DNA from: Anaerolineaceae bacterium
GTDB taxonomy: Bacteria > Chloroflexota > Anaerolineae > Anaerolineales > Anaerolineaceae
DNA: 15,309 nucleotides
Direction of reading: 5' to 3'
Assembly: GCA_003446605.1 (NCBI GenBank)
Contig: DMDF01000116.1
Location: 1 to 15,309 of the forward strand
Part shown: positions 1 to 6,700 of the stretch, one piece after another
Layout of the letters: the number at the start of each line of letters is the position of its first letter
Position numbering within the stretch: the stretch's first letter is position 1
Notes under the pieces: generated by a model
The model's database searches: none
Seen by the model: the letters and a program-made list of their open reading frames with translations, nothing else
Told to the model about the DNA's origin: nothing
Program-made: the position numbers and the translations under genes

Positions 1-322
1 GAATGGGTGGGTTGCCCAGAAGGTCTTGCCCATCCCCGGTTAATTTTTCAATGGCTGGTGTTATGGTGTGGGGAAAAACATTGAGAGGGGCAATCCCCGG
101 GGCATAAATGGGATTCATCAGCATCAATCCGCCCGCCCGATACACAACACCCTGGATTGGGAGTGAAGAATGCGTGCAACCGAAACCGAAAAGCCGATTT
201 CCATTTTCGATCGCATCCGCCATAAGAGTGGCTGCTTTATCAATGTTGTCCTCTTCTTCTGTTTCTATTTTATTCAGAAGGTCAATAACCTTTTTAAGAT
301 ATTCGTTTGTTAGTTTCGACAT
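1..322 (-). CDS. SIS-domain phosphosugar-binding protein (UPF0309-like), 3' part missing
   Basis: This gene starts at an ATG at 322 and runs off the left edge, so 107 residues are visible. The N-terminal helix (MSKLTNEYLKKVIDLL) is followed by a run with GFGCTHSS at about residues 46-53 and YRAGGLM at about 60-66. These fit the first half of a small single-SIS protein of the UPF0309/sugar-isomerase-domain type, which bind phosphosugars. The exact reaction is not known for the family. The start is supported by a GGAGG lying inside the last codons of nagA, and the gap to the nagA stop is only 3 bases, so the two genes are translationally close. As last visible gene of an amino-sugar PTS operon, it probably handles a phosphorylated amino sugar or a side product. 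That role is inferred. Confidence 0.75.
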   Translation of the reverse strand, partial: MSKLTNEYLKKVIDLLNKIETEEEDNIDKAATLMADAIENGNRLFGFGCTHSSLPIQGVVYRAGGLMLMNPIYAPGIAPLNVFPHTITPAIEKLTGDGQDLLGNPPI

Positions 323-325
323 TCT

Positions 326-1498
326 CTATCCTCCGAAAGATTTATCCTTGTACTTCAATTCACCCGCTATCATGGTAGCTTTGACCTGATAGTTGGGGTC
401 GAAAAATGTCAGATCCGCATCATTCCCACTCCTGATAAATCCCTTTGTCTCAGTGATTCCCATGGCTTTCGCAGGGACACTGCTTGCCATTTCAAGGACG
501 GATTGGAAAGGAAGACCTGTAAATTCCATTGTATTGCGAATTGCCTGGTCCAGGGTAAGCGTACTTCCTGCCAGACTTCCATTGGCGATCCTGGCTGTAC
601 CATTCGCTACATGCACCAGCTGTCCACCCAGGTCATATTCCCCATCGGGTAATCCGGTGGCACGCATTGCGTCGGTAATAAGGATGACTCGATCGATCCC
701 TTTTGCTTTGATGATCAATTTAATGATCGCCGGGTGAAGGTGAATACCATCGGCAATGATCTGTGCATATAGGCGCTCATCACACAGTACCGCGCCTGCC
801 GTTCCGAGTTCACGATGATGCAGCCCTAACATCCCATTAAAAAGGTGGGTGGCTTGGCTGGCGCCAAGGTCAGATGCGTGGGTCACTTGCTCGTAACTCG
901 CACCACTGTGCCCGATTGCAATGGCAACTTTCCGTTGGATGCAGTATTGGATCAAATCATCACTCCCTTCTAATTCGGGCGCAACGGTGATCATGCGAAC
1001 AATATTCTTATCGATCCATTTTGTGTACTCCTCTTCTTGGGGTGTTCTCAAGAATGCAGGGTTTTGAGCTCCTTTGTACATTGCATTGATGTAGGGACCT
1101 TCAATATGAACCCCGACCGCATTGGCTCCGGGTAATTTGCCCTGGCTGTTTAGAATGATGTCTAATGCTTGATCGATCTTTTCGGCTGGATTGGTGACAG
1201 TCGTTGCATAAAAGGAAGTGACGCCATGCCGGATCATGAACAGGCTCATTGTTTCGAGTGTTTGCAGACTCGCATCCATCGTATCCCCTCCCATACATCC
1301 ATGGATGTGGATATCGATCAACCCTGGCGTTACCAAAAAGCCCGCGGCGTTAATCACGGTGACGTCGGAGAACTTATGGACAAGATCGTTATCTCTGGGA
1401 GTCACTGCCAGTATTTTGCCATCTTCAATGATGATATCGTGGTTATCCAGAATTTCGATGGGAGTGAAAATTCTGGCGTTGATGATTTTTGTTTTCAT
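326..1498 (-). CDS. nagA: N-acetylglucosamine/galactosamine-6-phosphate deacetylase
   Basis: NagA removes the acetyl group from GlcNAc-6-P or GalNAc-6-P in the cytosol, giving the amino-sugar phosphate and acetate. The 390-residue product is the usual length for the amidohydrolase family. Visible motifs are HIHG (64-67), HIEGP (131-135), GHSGAS (196-201), THLFNGM (217-223), DGIHLHP (250-256) and TDAM (275-278). The likely metal and catalytic residues are therefore E133, H197, H218 and D276. The start MKTKIINAR at 1498 was chosen because it matches the family N-terminus. An in-frame ATG at 1654 would overlap the EIIC gene by over 100 bases. No Shine-Dalgarno sequence is visible directly before 1498. 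Instead an intrinsic-terminator-like hairpin ends about 12 bases upstream. The substrate configuration (gluco or galacto) cannot be read from the protein alone. The neighbouring agaS-like, lacD and gatZ genes favour galacto. Confidence 0.93.
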   Translation of the reverse strand: MKTKIINARIFTPIEILDNHDIIIEDGKILAVTPRDNDLVHKFSDVTVINAAGFLVTPGLIDIHIHGCMGGDTMDASLQTLETMSLFMIRHGVTSFYATTVTNPAEKIDQALDIILNSQGKLPGANAVGVHIEGPYINAMYKGAQNPAFLRTPQEEEYTKWIDKNIVRMITVAPELEGSDDLIQYCIQRKVAIAIGHSGASYEQVTHASDLGASQATHLFNGMLGLHHRELGTAGAVLCDERLYAQIIADGIHLHPAIIKLIIKAKGIDRVILITDAMRATGLPDGEYDLGGQLVHVANGTARIANGSLAGSTLTLDQAIRNTMEFTGLPFQSVLEMASSVPAKAMGITETKGFIRSGNDADLTFFDPNYQVKATMIAGELKYKDKSFGG

Positions 1499-1510
1499 TG
1501 TGTGTAAAGG

Positions 1511-1535
1511 AAAAAGGGGAGGGTTCTCCCTCCCC
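1511..1535 (-). terminator. Intrinsic terminator / attenuator between EIIC and nagA
   Basis: An 8-bp perfect GC-rich inverted repeat (GGGGAGGG, 4-base loop, CCCTCCCC on the window strand) occupies 1516-1535. Read on the minus strand it is followed at once by five T's (1515-1511). It lies 12 bases after the EIIC stop and 12 bases before the nagA ATG. It should reduce transcription from the PTS genes into nagA, or stabilise the upstream mRNA 3' end. A partial rather than full stop is inferred because no separate promoter for nagA is evident. Confidence 0.75.
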
Positions 1536-1547
1536 TTGTGATCAAAC

Positions 1548-2864
1548 TTATAAACCGAATAACTTTGCAATTCCCCAAATAACAATGCCGGGTACGATCG
1601 CGTCTGGAACTGTGAATCCCAACCCGACAGCGCCAAGACCTGAGAGATCTCCAAATACCTGGAATTTGTAAGCGAAACTGATCAGGAACCAGCCAACAAA
1701 ACCCCATAGGAAACCACCAAGCCAGGCACCTTTACGACCGCCGGTGGCATTGCCGAAGATGGCTCCCGAACCACTGGCGAAGAAGGCTGCGATCATGCTG
1801 GGCAGAGGAACTGGCCAACCGATCAATGCTAAAAGGACCATGCCGGCAACCTGCCCCACCGTACCGGAGATCAAGCCGAAAATCAATGCGTTGGGAGCGT
1901 AAGGATAGATAACCGGGCAATCCAGAGCGGGTTTTGCACCCGGGATGAGTTTTTCCGCGATTCCTTTGAATGCCGGTGTGATCTCGGAGATCAACATGCG
2001 GACTCCTTGTAGCAGTACCAGAACACCGGCGGTAAAGTTCAGAGCGGTCAGCAGTGTGAATACGAGCCAGTTCTGCCCGCCGCTGATGGTCTCCATGAAT
2101 CCTGCTGTCCCGATCTGACCGAGAGCCAAGCCAGCACCGACAAAGGCAACAAGAAGCATAATGAGGGAAATGGAGACGGACATATCGCGTAGGAAATTGA
2201 AGGATTCTTTGATCTTGACATTCTCGGTTGAATCTTCAGGCTTTCCGACCAGTTTGCCAGCCCAAGCCCCCAGCATGTTCAAGAGTGTTTGACCATGACC
2301 GAATGCGATGTCATCGCTACCGGTGATCTTACGCATAACGGGTTGCGCAAGTGCCGGGGCGAGTGTCATATAAAAACCATCCACGATGGATGCCAGTGCT
2401 ACGACCATCGGTGTTGAGAATCCAAAAGAATGGAATAGGATTGCGAACGCGCCTGCGTGGACCCAGATCATGTGACCAGTTAGATAAATGTAGCGATATT
2501 TCGTGAAACGAGATACCAAAATATGGACAACATATCCAAAGAGCATTGTCCAGGCGATTTCAGCGCCAATGTTCATGAGATTGGTGTTTTGAACAGCTCC
2601 AACAACGGCTTCATCGTAGGTCACAAATGTTTCAAATCCACCTGACGGAATTCCGACCTCAAAGAACTGCTGGATGGGGGATAGACCATTGATAAGCGCT
2701 GTGGTACCGATTCCGATGATCAACTGACCCAAGACGGTTTTCAAAGTTCCTTTGAAAACATCCCCGGCTGATTTTTTCTGGAGTAATAAGCCGATCATAG
2801 CGATCAAGCCAAGAACGATCGCGGGGAGAGTGATCAGCGATAGGATTGTATCAAATATAGCCAT
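1548..2864 (-). CDS. PTS system EIIC component, ascorbate/UlaA (SgaT) superfamily
   Basis: This is the membrane permease of a phosphotransferase system, moving the sugar in as EIIB phosphorylates it. The product is 438 residues and very hydrophobic, with about ten or more membrane segments, which suits UlaA-type permeases (about 450-465). Family-like stretches include KGTLKTVLGQLIIGIG near residue 38, LTGHMIWVHAGAFAI near 128, a FGHGQ motif near 188, LQGVRMLISEITPAFKGI near 284 and a DCPVIYPYAPNALIFG stretch. These align with UlaA regions such as TGHIMFQQAG, SIGHQQQ, TQGVRMFVAELSEAFNGI and APNAVVWG. The start at 2864 has a good TAGGAG 6 bases upstream. The substrate is not readable from the sequence. 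Because the operon also encodes NagA and an AgaS-like enzyme, an N-acetylated amino sugar is more likely than ascorbate. No EI or HPr gene is in the window. Confidence 0.88.
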   Translation of the reverse strand: MAIFDTILSLITLPAIVLGLIAMIGLLLQKKSAGDVFKGTLKTVLGQLIIGIGTTALINGLSPIQQFFEVGIPSGGFETFVTYDEAVVGAVQNTNLMNIGAEIAWTMLFGYVVHILVSRFTKYRYIYLTGHMIWVHAGAFAILFHSFGFSTPMVVALASIVDGFYMTLAPALAQPVMRKITGSDDIAFGHGQTLLNMLGAWAGKLVGKPEDSTENVKIKESFNFLRDMSVSISLIMLLVAFVGAGLALGQIGTAGFMETISGGQNWLVFTLLTALNFTAGVLVLLQGVRMLISEITPAFKGIAEKLIPGAKPALDCPVIYPYAPNALIFGLISGTVGQVAGMVLLALIGWPVPLPSMIAAFFASGSGAIFGNATGGRKGAWLGGFLWGFVGWFLISFAYKFQVFGDLSGLGAVGLGFTVPDAIVPGIVIWGIAKLFGL

Positions 2865-2918
2865 TTTTTCTCCTATAGAATTGTGATTTATGAAAAGATA
2901 AGTAGAAAGAATTAATTC

Positions 2919-2937
2919 AACCTCCTAGAAACCTCCT
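2919..2937 (-). repeat. Tandem AGGAGGTT motif with no start codon
   Basis: Two direct copies of AGGAGGTT (minus strand), 11 bases apart, lie just after the EIIB stop. They look like strong ribosome-binding sites, but no usable ORF begins within normal spacing: the TTG after the second copy is followed two codons later by TAA. EIIC has its own site (TAGGAG) some 50 bases further on. Its function is unknown. A ribosome standby site or remnant of a lost leader gene are both possible. Confidence 0.6.
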
Positions 2938-2940
2938 TTC

Positions 2941-3216
2941 TTAAGAGAGCTCTCTGACTGCTTGCAAGACTTTCGTTTTAATTTCCTCTTTATCCACAAG
3001 GTTATTGATCAAAATGATTTTGGCGGGGTAATCTCTCAAGTGGGATTCCATATCAACCGGCGCGACCACGATATCCACTTTGTTTCCCTTGAAAGACCCA
3101 AGGTCCCACGGGTTTGTTTCTGCTTTAATGCCCTCCGCTTTCAAGATATCGTCAATGTATAATTTCAGCATCATACTTGTACCAAATCCCATACCACACA
3201 GTGTTGCTATGACCAT
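2941..3216 (-). CDS. PTS system EIIB component, ascorbate/galactitol type
   Basis: This is the small cytosolic phosphocarrier of the PTS. It takes phosphate from EIIA on a cysteine and passes it to the sugar at EIIC. The 91-residue protein begins MVIATLCGMGFGTSMM, with the CGxGxGTS phosphate-binding loop at residues 7-14 and C7 as the predicted phosphorylated residue. The length of about 90-100 is normal for the Ula/Gat EIIB group. An in-frame extension to 3282 exists, but the start at 3216 is preferred: it puts the Cys loop at the usual place and has AGAGGA 5 bases upstream. The gene starts 7 bases after the EIIA stop, so the two are likely translated together. Confidence 0.9.
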   Translation of the reverse strand: MVIATLCGMGFGTSMMLKLYIDDILKAEGIKAETNPWDLGSFKGNKVDIVVAPVDMESHLRDYPAKIILINNLVDKEEIKTKVLQAVRELS

Positions 3217-3223
3217 TTTTCCT

Positions 3224-3685
3224 CTACTTTCTTTTTCCAATATAGAAATGGATGGATTCCTTGAGTGAAGAGGTGTCTCCACTCCCTCGTAATAATTGCA
3301 GGAATTCCTCTTCGGATAAATAACCTGCCAATTCTGCTAATGCTTCAACATGACTGTTTTTATCGGTTGCTGCAAGTGCAAATACCAGGTCAACCGGATC
3401 GTTTGTAGAGTGACCAAACGGAATTGGTCTTTTCAGGGTCACCAGAGCAAGGCTCGATTTGATCACACCATCTTCTGGACGTGCATGCAGTAATGCAATC
3501 CCTGGCGCGATGACAAAATAAGGCCCCACCATCTTCAGAGTATTTTTCATACCTTGTATGTATCTCTGTTCAACAGCCCCCGCTGCAACAAGCAATTCAC
3601 CTGCTTTTTGGATGGTTTGATCGATGGTACTCAGGTCGAGTTTTGCTTGTATTGCATCAGGTATCAGTAATTCATCCAGTTTCAT
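3224..3685 (-). CDS. PTS system EIIA component, mannitol/fructose/ascorbate type (EIIA-2)
   Basis: This cytosolic phosphocarrier accepts phosphate from HPr-P on a histidine and hands it to EIIB. The product is 153 residues, the usual size for a stand-alone UlaC-like EIIA. The active-site region is PGIALLHARPEDGV (61-74), giving H67 as the predicted phospho-histidine. An upstream run of hydrophobic residues (VGPYFVIAPG) and a C-terminal segment LAGYLSEEEFLQLLR are also typical. The gene begins 15 bases after the agaS-like stop codon. Together with the next two genes it gives a complete sugar-specific EII as three separate proteins. Confidence 0.9.
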   Translation of the reverse strand: MKLDELLIPDAIQAKLDLSTIDQTIQKAGELLVAAGAVEQRYIQGMKNTLKMVGPYFVIAPGIALLHARPEDGVIKSSLALVTLKRPIPFGHSTNDPVDLVFALAATDKNSHVEALAELAGYLSEEEFLQLLRGSGDTSSLKESIHFYIGKRK

Positions 3686-3700
3686 CTGCTTCCTTATTTG

Positions 3701-4738
3701 CTAAAGTTCAACAACGGCTGTTAGGTTCTCTGGTTTGTCGGGGTTCAATCCCTTGGAAATGCTGCGCTCATAAGCTATCAATTGAATGAGTGGTAAATAG
3801 AGCGGGTAGGATAGATGCGTGGGGAGATTCCCATTCCATGAAAATGAGAAATGAGATTCTGTCGAAGAGTAGTCGTGCTGTCCCACGCTCAATGTTCTCG
3901 CGCCCAGTTTCTGCATATCATGGAACACAGGTATTTCAAATTTGAGTGAATGTCCATCGGTAAATCCCACAACGAGGGACAAGTCATTTACCATTGACAT
4001 TGGTCCATGGCGGAATTCGAGAAAATGATATGCTTCAGAATAACTGAGTGACATTTCTTTCATCTTCAACATGACCTCTTGAGCCAATCCATACAGGGGA
4101 CCATTCCCGAGGAAGAAGAACCGTTCAAACGCGGGATTATTCCCGATCCTGAGTGCTTCTGACTGGTAGTCTTCGATCATCCTCCGTGCTGATTGCTCGA
4201 TGAGCTTGATCTGATCATCGGATATGTTTTCAGAGCCCATGAAAATGATCGGCCACATCATGTTGGTAAAGGAACGTGTTTGTGCAATGCTGTGCTCCAT
4301 TCCTGCTGATGTGATGATGGCGGATGGCGTCATTTTTGCCAGCGGACTGTCCGCATAGCAGGTTATTGCTAATGCATCCCCTTTTTTTGAGCGTAAAAAA
4401 ATGTCCATTGCATGTAGAGTTTCTGTTGTTTTTCCCGAACGCGATACAGCGATCAACAAGGTCTTTTGATAGGGTTTTATCCAATTTTCTCCCGAATACC
4501 ACAATTCAGAACCTGGTAAAGAAATGCAGGGTATCCCGGTGTTCATTTGCAGGAAACGTGCTGCCCAAATGGATAAATAATAGGTGGAACCGCAACCAGA
4601 AACGATCACCTGGTCGTAATCCTGGATTGAAGGTTTCTTGTTCTCCCAATCCTTTTTAAGGTAGGAGAGTGTTTCGGTCCATGTGGAAGGTTGGGAAAGG
4701 ATTTCCTCTCTGGTGAAATTACCGCGCATTTCTTGCAT
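3701..4738 (-). CDS. AgaS-like double-SIS amino-sugar-phosphate deaminase/isomerase
   Basis: Double-SIS enzymes of the AgaS/GlmS-C-terminal type convert amino-sugar phosphates. AgaS itself turns galactosamine-6-P into tagatose-6-P plus ammonia. The 345-residue protein has a first SIS domain with SGCGSTYY (47-54) and AVSRSGKTTET (97-107). A second has FFFLGNGPLYGLA (207-219) and FLEFRHGPMSMV (239-250). The tail KGLNPDKPENLTAVVEL (329-345) resembles GlmS and AgaS C-termini. It lacks the glutaminase domain of full GlmS. The start at 4738 was chosen for the AAGGAG 9 bases before it; a second ATG at 4729 is possible. It lies between the repressor gene and the PTS genes. A FrlB-like or GlmS-related deaminase acting on another amino sugar remains possible. 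Confidence 0.83.
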   Translation of the reverse strand: MQEMRGNFTREEILSQPSTWTETLSYLKKDWENKKPSIQDYDQVIVSGCGSTYYLSIWAARFLQMNTGIPCISLPGSELWYSGENWIKPYQKTLLIAVSRSGKTTETLHAMDIFLRSKKGDALAITCYADSPLAKMTPSAIITSAGMEHSIAQTRSFTNMMWPIIFMGSENISDDQIKLIEQSARRMIEDYQSEALRIGNNPAFERFFFLGNGPLYGLAQEVMLKMKEMSLSYSEAYHFLEFRHGPMSMVNDLSLVVGFTDGHSLKFEIPVFHDMQKLGARTLSVGQHDYSSTESHFSFSWNGNLPTHLSYPLYLPLIQLIAYERSISKGLNPDKPENLTAVVEL

Positions 4739-4756
4739 AAATTGAACTCCTTATTC

Positions 4757-5524
4757 TTAAACTTGAATGACCTCAACTCCCTGTGCCTGTATGGCATGTA
4801 CCAGTTCCGGCTGCGCATTGTCGGTAGTGACGATCATCTTTGCAGCGGTGATGGGAGCGGTTCGACTGGTGGATACATGTCCGATCTTGGTATGGTCAGC
4901 TACGATGATGACATTGTTGCTGATACCCAGGATCTTCCGATCGGTCATCAGTTCCTGGGGGTCTTCATTTGTGAGTCCAAAATGAGGATGCACTCCCCGC
5001 ATTCCAGCGATGACCTTGTCCACCCGTAGATCCTCGATGACTCTTTCCGTAAAATGACCGATCATGGATTGCTCTTCCCGACGCAGAAAACCGCCAATAC
5101 CAATGATCGACATTTTTCCATTGATGCTCAATTCGTTGATGATGGTAATGGCATTCGTCAATACGGTAATATCATCTCTTTCGTAAAGCTCTTTGGCTAC
5201 GTACAGCGTCGTAGTGCCTGAACCAAGGAAAATCACTTCTTTTTCTTGGATCATGGGAGCAACGGCTTTGGCAATGCGAATCTTCTCCTCTTTCAGCAAT
5301 TCCATCCTTTTGATTGTGGGAGGTTCCGTATAATTGGGTGATCGATATGGCAGCAGTGCTCCTCCATGGGTCCTTTTGAGAAGGTTGCTCTTCTCAATTT
5401 CATACAAATCTCTGCGTATGGTCATTTTGGAGACGTTAAAAAGAGCAGCTAATTCGTTCACATTGACACTGCCTTTTCTATCCAGCTCCTTGATGATCAT
5501 TTGCTGTCTTTCTTCTTTTAACAT
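4757..5524 (-). CDS. DeoR-family transcriptional regulator of the amino-sugar operon
   Basis: This 255-residue protein has a DeoR helix-turn-helix at about residues 6-57: QQMIIKELDRKGSVNVNELAALF, then VSKMTIRRDL, then LLKRTHGGALL. An effector domain follows, with IFLGSGTTTLYVAKEL at 98-113 and VTTDNAQPELV near the C-terminus. DeoR proteins bind phosphorylated sugars in this domain and usually repress nearby operons. The common D of the D/G-SGTT loop is G101 here, as in some AgaR-like members. The start has a strong AGGAGG site. The gene is first in the operon and faces the lacD-gatZ pair across a 175-bp spacer. It most likely controls both transcription units, with an amino-sugar or tagatose phosphate as inducer. 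Both statements are inferred. Confidence 0.92.
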   Translation of the reverse strand: MLKEERQQMIIKELDRKGSVNVNELAALFNVSKMTIRRDLYEIEKSNLLKRTHGGALLPYRSPNYTEPPTIKRMELLKEEKIRIAKAVAPMIQEKEVIFLGSGTTTLYVAKELYERDDITVLTNAITIINELSINGKMSIIGIGGFLRREEQSMIGHFTERVIEDLRVDKVIAGMRGVHPHFGLTNEDPQELMTDRKILGISNNVIIVADHTKIGHVSTSRTAPITAAKMIVTTDNAQPELVHAIQAQGVEVIQV

Positions 5525-5717
5525 AGGTTCCTCCTCATCTTATGTTGTATTGTGTTTGTAAGTCAATTAATAGCACAAAAAGAAACAAAAATAACGATTG
5601 ATATTGTGCGAAAAGCGGTAAAAACGAGAAAAAACGGAGAAAATAGATTAATCACACAGAAACGAACAAATACTGGATTTCATAAGGGATGAAATCTGCA
5701 TGGAGAGGTTGCAAAAA
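5525..5717. promoter_or_regulatory. Divergent promoter/operator region with phased A-tracts
   Basis: This AT-rich spacer lies between the divergent deoR-type gene and lacD. It holds A-tracts centred near 5579, 5589, 5612, 5622, 5631 and 5641, mostly one helical turn (9.5-10 bp) apart, a classic sign of intrinsic DNA bending. On the minus strand the same part reads as T-runs broken by C/CG, broadly like the TTTCRTTT-type boxes of E. coli AgaR. No -35/-10 pair could be placed with confidence. TTGACT at 5566-5561 with TAAGAT at 5542-5537 would start transcription inside the ribosome-binding site. Confidence 0.55.
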
Positions 5718-6692
5718 ATGAAAACCATTCAAATTGGCAAAACAAGAGGATTGCAAGAGTGTTCCAGCGCCTTGGGGAAATTTACCATCCTGGCGCTCGA
5801 TCATCGCAATAACATGCGCAGGCTTCTTCATCCGGAAAATGAAGGATTGACCACGGCGAAGGAAATAAACGATTTTAAGCAACAGGTGGTACGTGCGCTG
5901 GGTTGCATTCCTAGCTCCTACCTGCTCGACCCACTATACAGTGCTGCTCAAATGATTTCTATGAACATGTTTCCTCGAGATTGTGGGATGCTGGTGGCGC
6001 TTGAAGCAACGGGATATGCGGGAAATCCTTCCTCTCGACAGAGTACTATTTTGCCTGACTGGAGCGTGAAAAAGATCAAGAAAATGGGTGCCAATGGGGT
6101 GAAATTACTGGTGTATTACCACCCTGAAGCAGTTACACACCGGGATATTGAGTGTCTGGTTGAGAAAACGGCTGAAGAATGTGTGGATGCGGATATTCCA
6201 TTATTCCTGGAAATACTTACCTATCCTCTCGACCCCGATCGCAAGAGATTAGTGGGAAAGGAGCGGTTTGAGGTTATTACAGAATCCGCTCAACGATTAA
6301 CGCCGTTGGGTGCGGATGTGTTGAAAGCCGAATTTCCACTCGATATTAGTCAGGGTGAAGATGAACAGGAATGGCAGCAGGCGTGTAGGACTCTGACAAA
6401 AGTCAGCCCAATTCCATGGATCTTATTGTCGGCGTCGGTGGATTTTGATGTGTATTTTAAGCAGGTGATGGCGGCTTGCCTGGGAGGGGCTTCTGGAGTA
6501 GCTGTGGGGAGAGCTGTCTGGAAAGAAGCCACCGATCTGCATGATGCAGAACAAACACAATTTCTCGAGTCGGTTGCCAGGGAGAGAATGCTGAAGATCG
6601 CTGATTGGGTGGAATCCCGTGCAGAATCATGGCACTCCTATTTTGATCCGGTCTCTGTGGACGAGAACTGGTTCCGTATTTACGACGAATAG
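5718..6692 (+). CDS. lacD: Tagatose-1,6-bisphosphate aldolase, class I (LacD family)
   Basis: LacD-type aldolases split tagatose-1,6-bisphosphate into dihydroxyacetone phosphate and glyceraldehyde-3-P through a lysine Schiff base, without metal. Counting from the earlier ATG at 5700 (330 residues), key stretches are LALDHR (31-36), GVKLLVYYHPEA (133-144), FLEILTY (169-175), VLKAEFPLD (207-215), ILLSASVDF (241-249) and GGASGVAVGRAVW (262-274). K209 would be the Schiff-base lysine, with K135 and E171 as active-site partners by analogy with streptococcal LacD. The start at 5718 is preferred because GGAGAGG lies 9 bases before it and the resulting 324 residues match the family. The ATG at 5700 is also possible. 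Related enzymes include the sulfofructose-phosphate aldolase YihT, but there are no sulfosugar genes here. The gatZ gene follows after 8 bases. Confidence 0.88.
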   Translation: MKTIQIGKTRGLQECSSALGKFTILALDHRNNMRRLLHPENEGLTTAKEINDFKQQVVRALGCIPSSYLLDPLYSAAQMISMNMFPRDCGMLVALEATGYAGNPSSRQSTILPDWSVKKIKKMGANGVKLLVYYHPEAVTHRDIECLVEKTAEECVDADIPLFLEILTYPLDPDRKRLVGKERFEVITESAQRLTPLGADVLKAEFPLDISQGEDEQEWQQACRTLTKVSPIPWILLSASVDFDVYFKQVMAACLGGASGVAVGRAVWKEATDLHDAEQTQFLESVARERMLKIADWVESRAESWHSYFDPVSVDENWFRIYDE

Positions 6693-6700
6693 GTTCGAAG

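Noticed and set aside
108..389. Plus-strand ORF opposite the SIS and nagA genes, and similar antisense frames elsewhere
   Set aside because: These are shadows of clearly recognisable genes on the other strand.
1499..1654. In-frame N-terminal extension of NagA to an ATG at 1654
   Set aside because: It would overlap the EIIC gene by over 100 bases, adds residues unlike NagA and crosses the hairpin. The start at 1498 matches the family.
3217..3282. In-frame extension of EIIB to 3282
   Set aside because: It overlaps the end of EIIA and moves the Cys loop away from the N-terminus. The start at 3216 has a good ribosome-binding site.
5537..5566. TTGACT/TAAGAT as promoter of the DeoR-type gene
   Set aside because: With an 18-base spacer it would start transcription inside the ribosome-binding site, 5-6 bases before the ATG, so it was not annotated.
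5700..6692. YihT-like sulfofructose-phosphate aldolase
   Set aside because: Family fold is shared, but no sulfoglycolysis genes are near and the context is amino sugar/tagatose.
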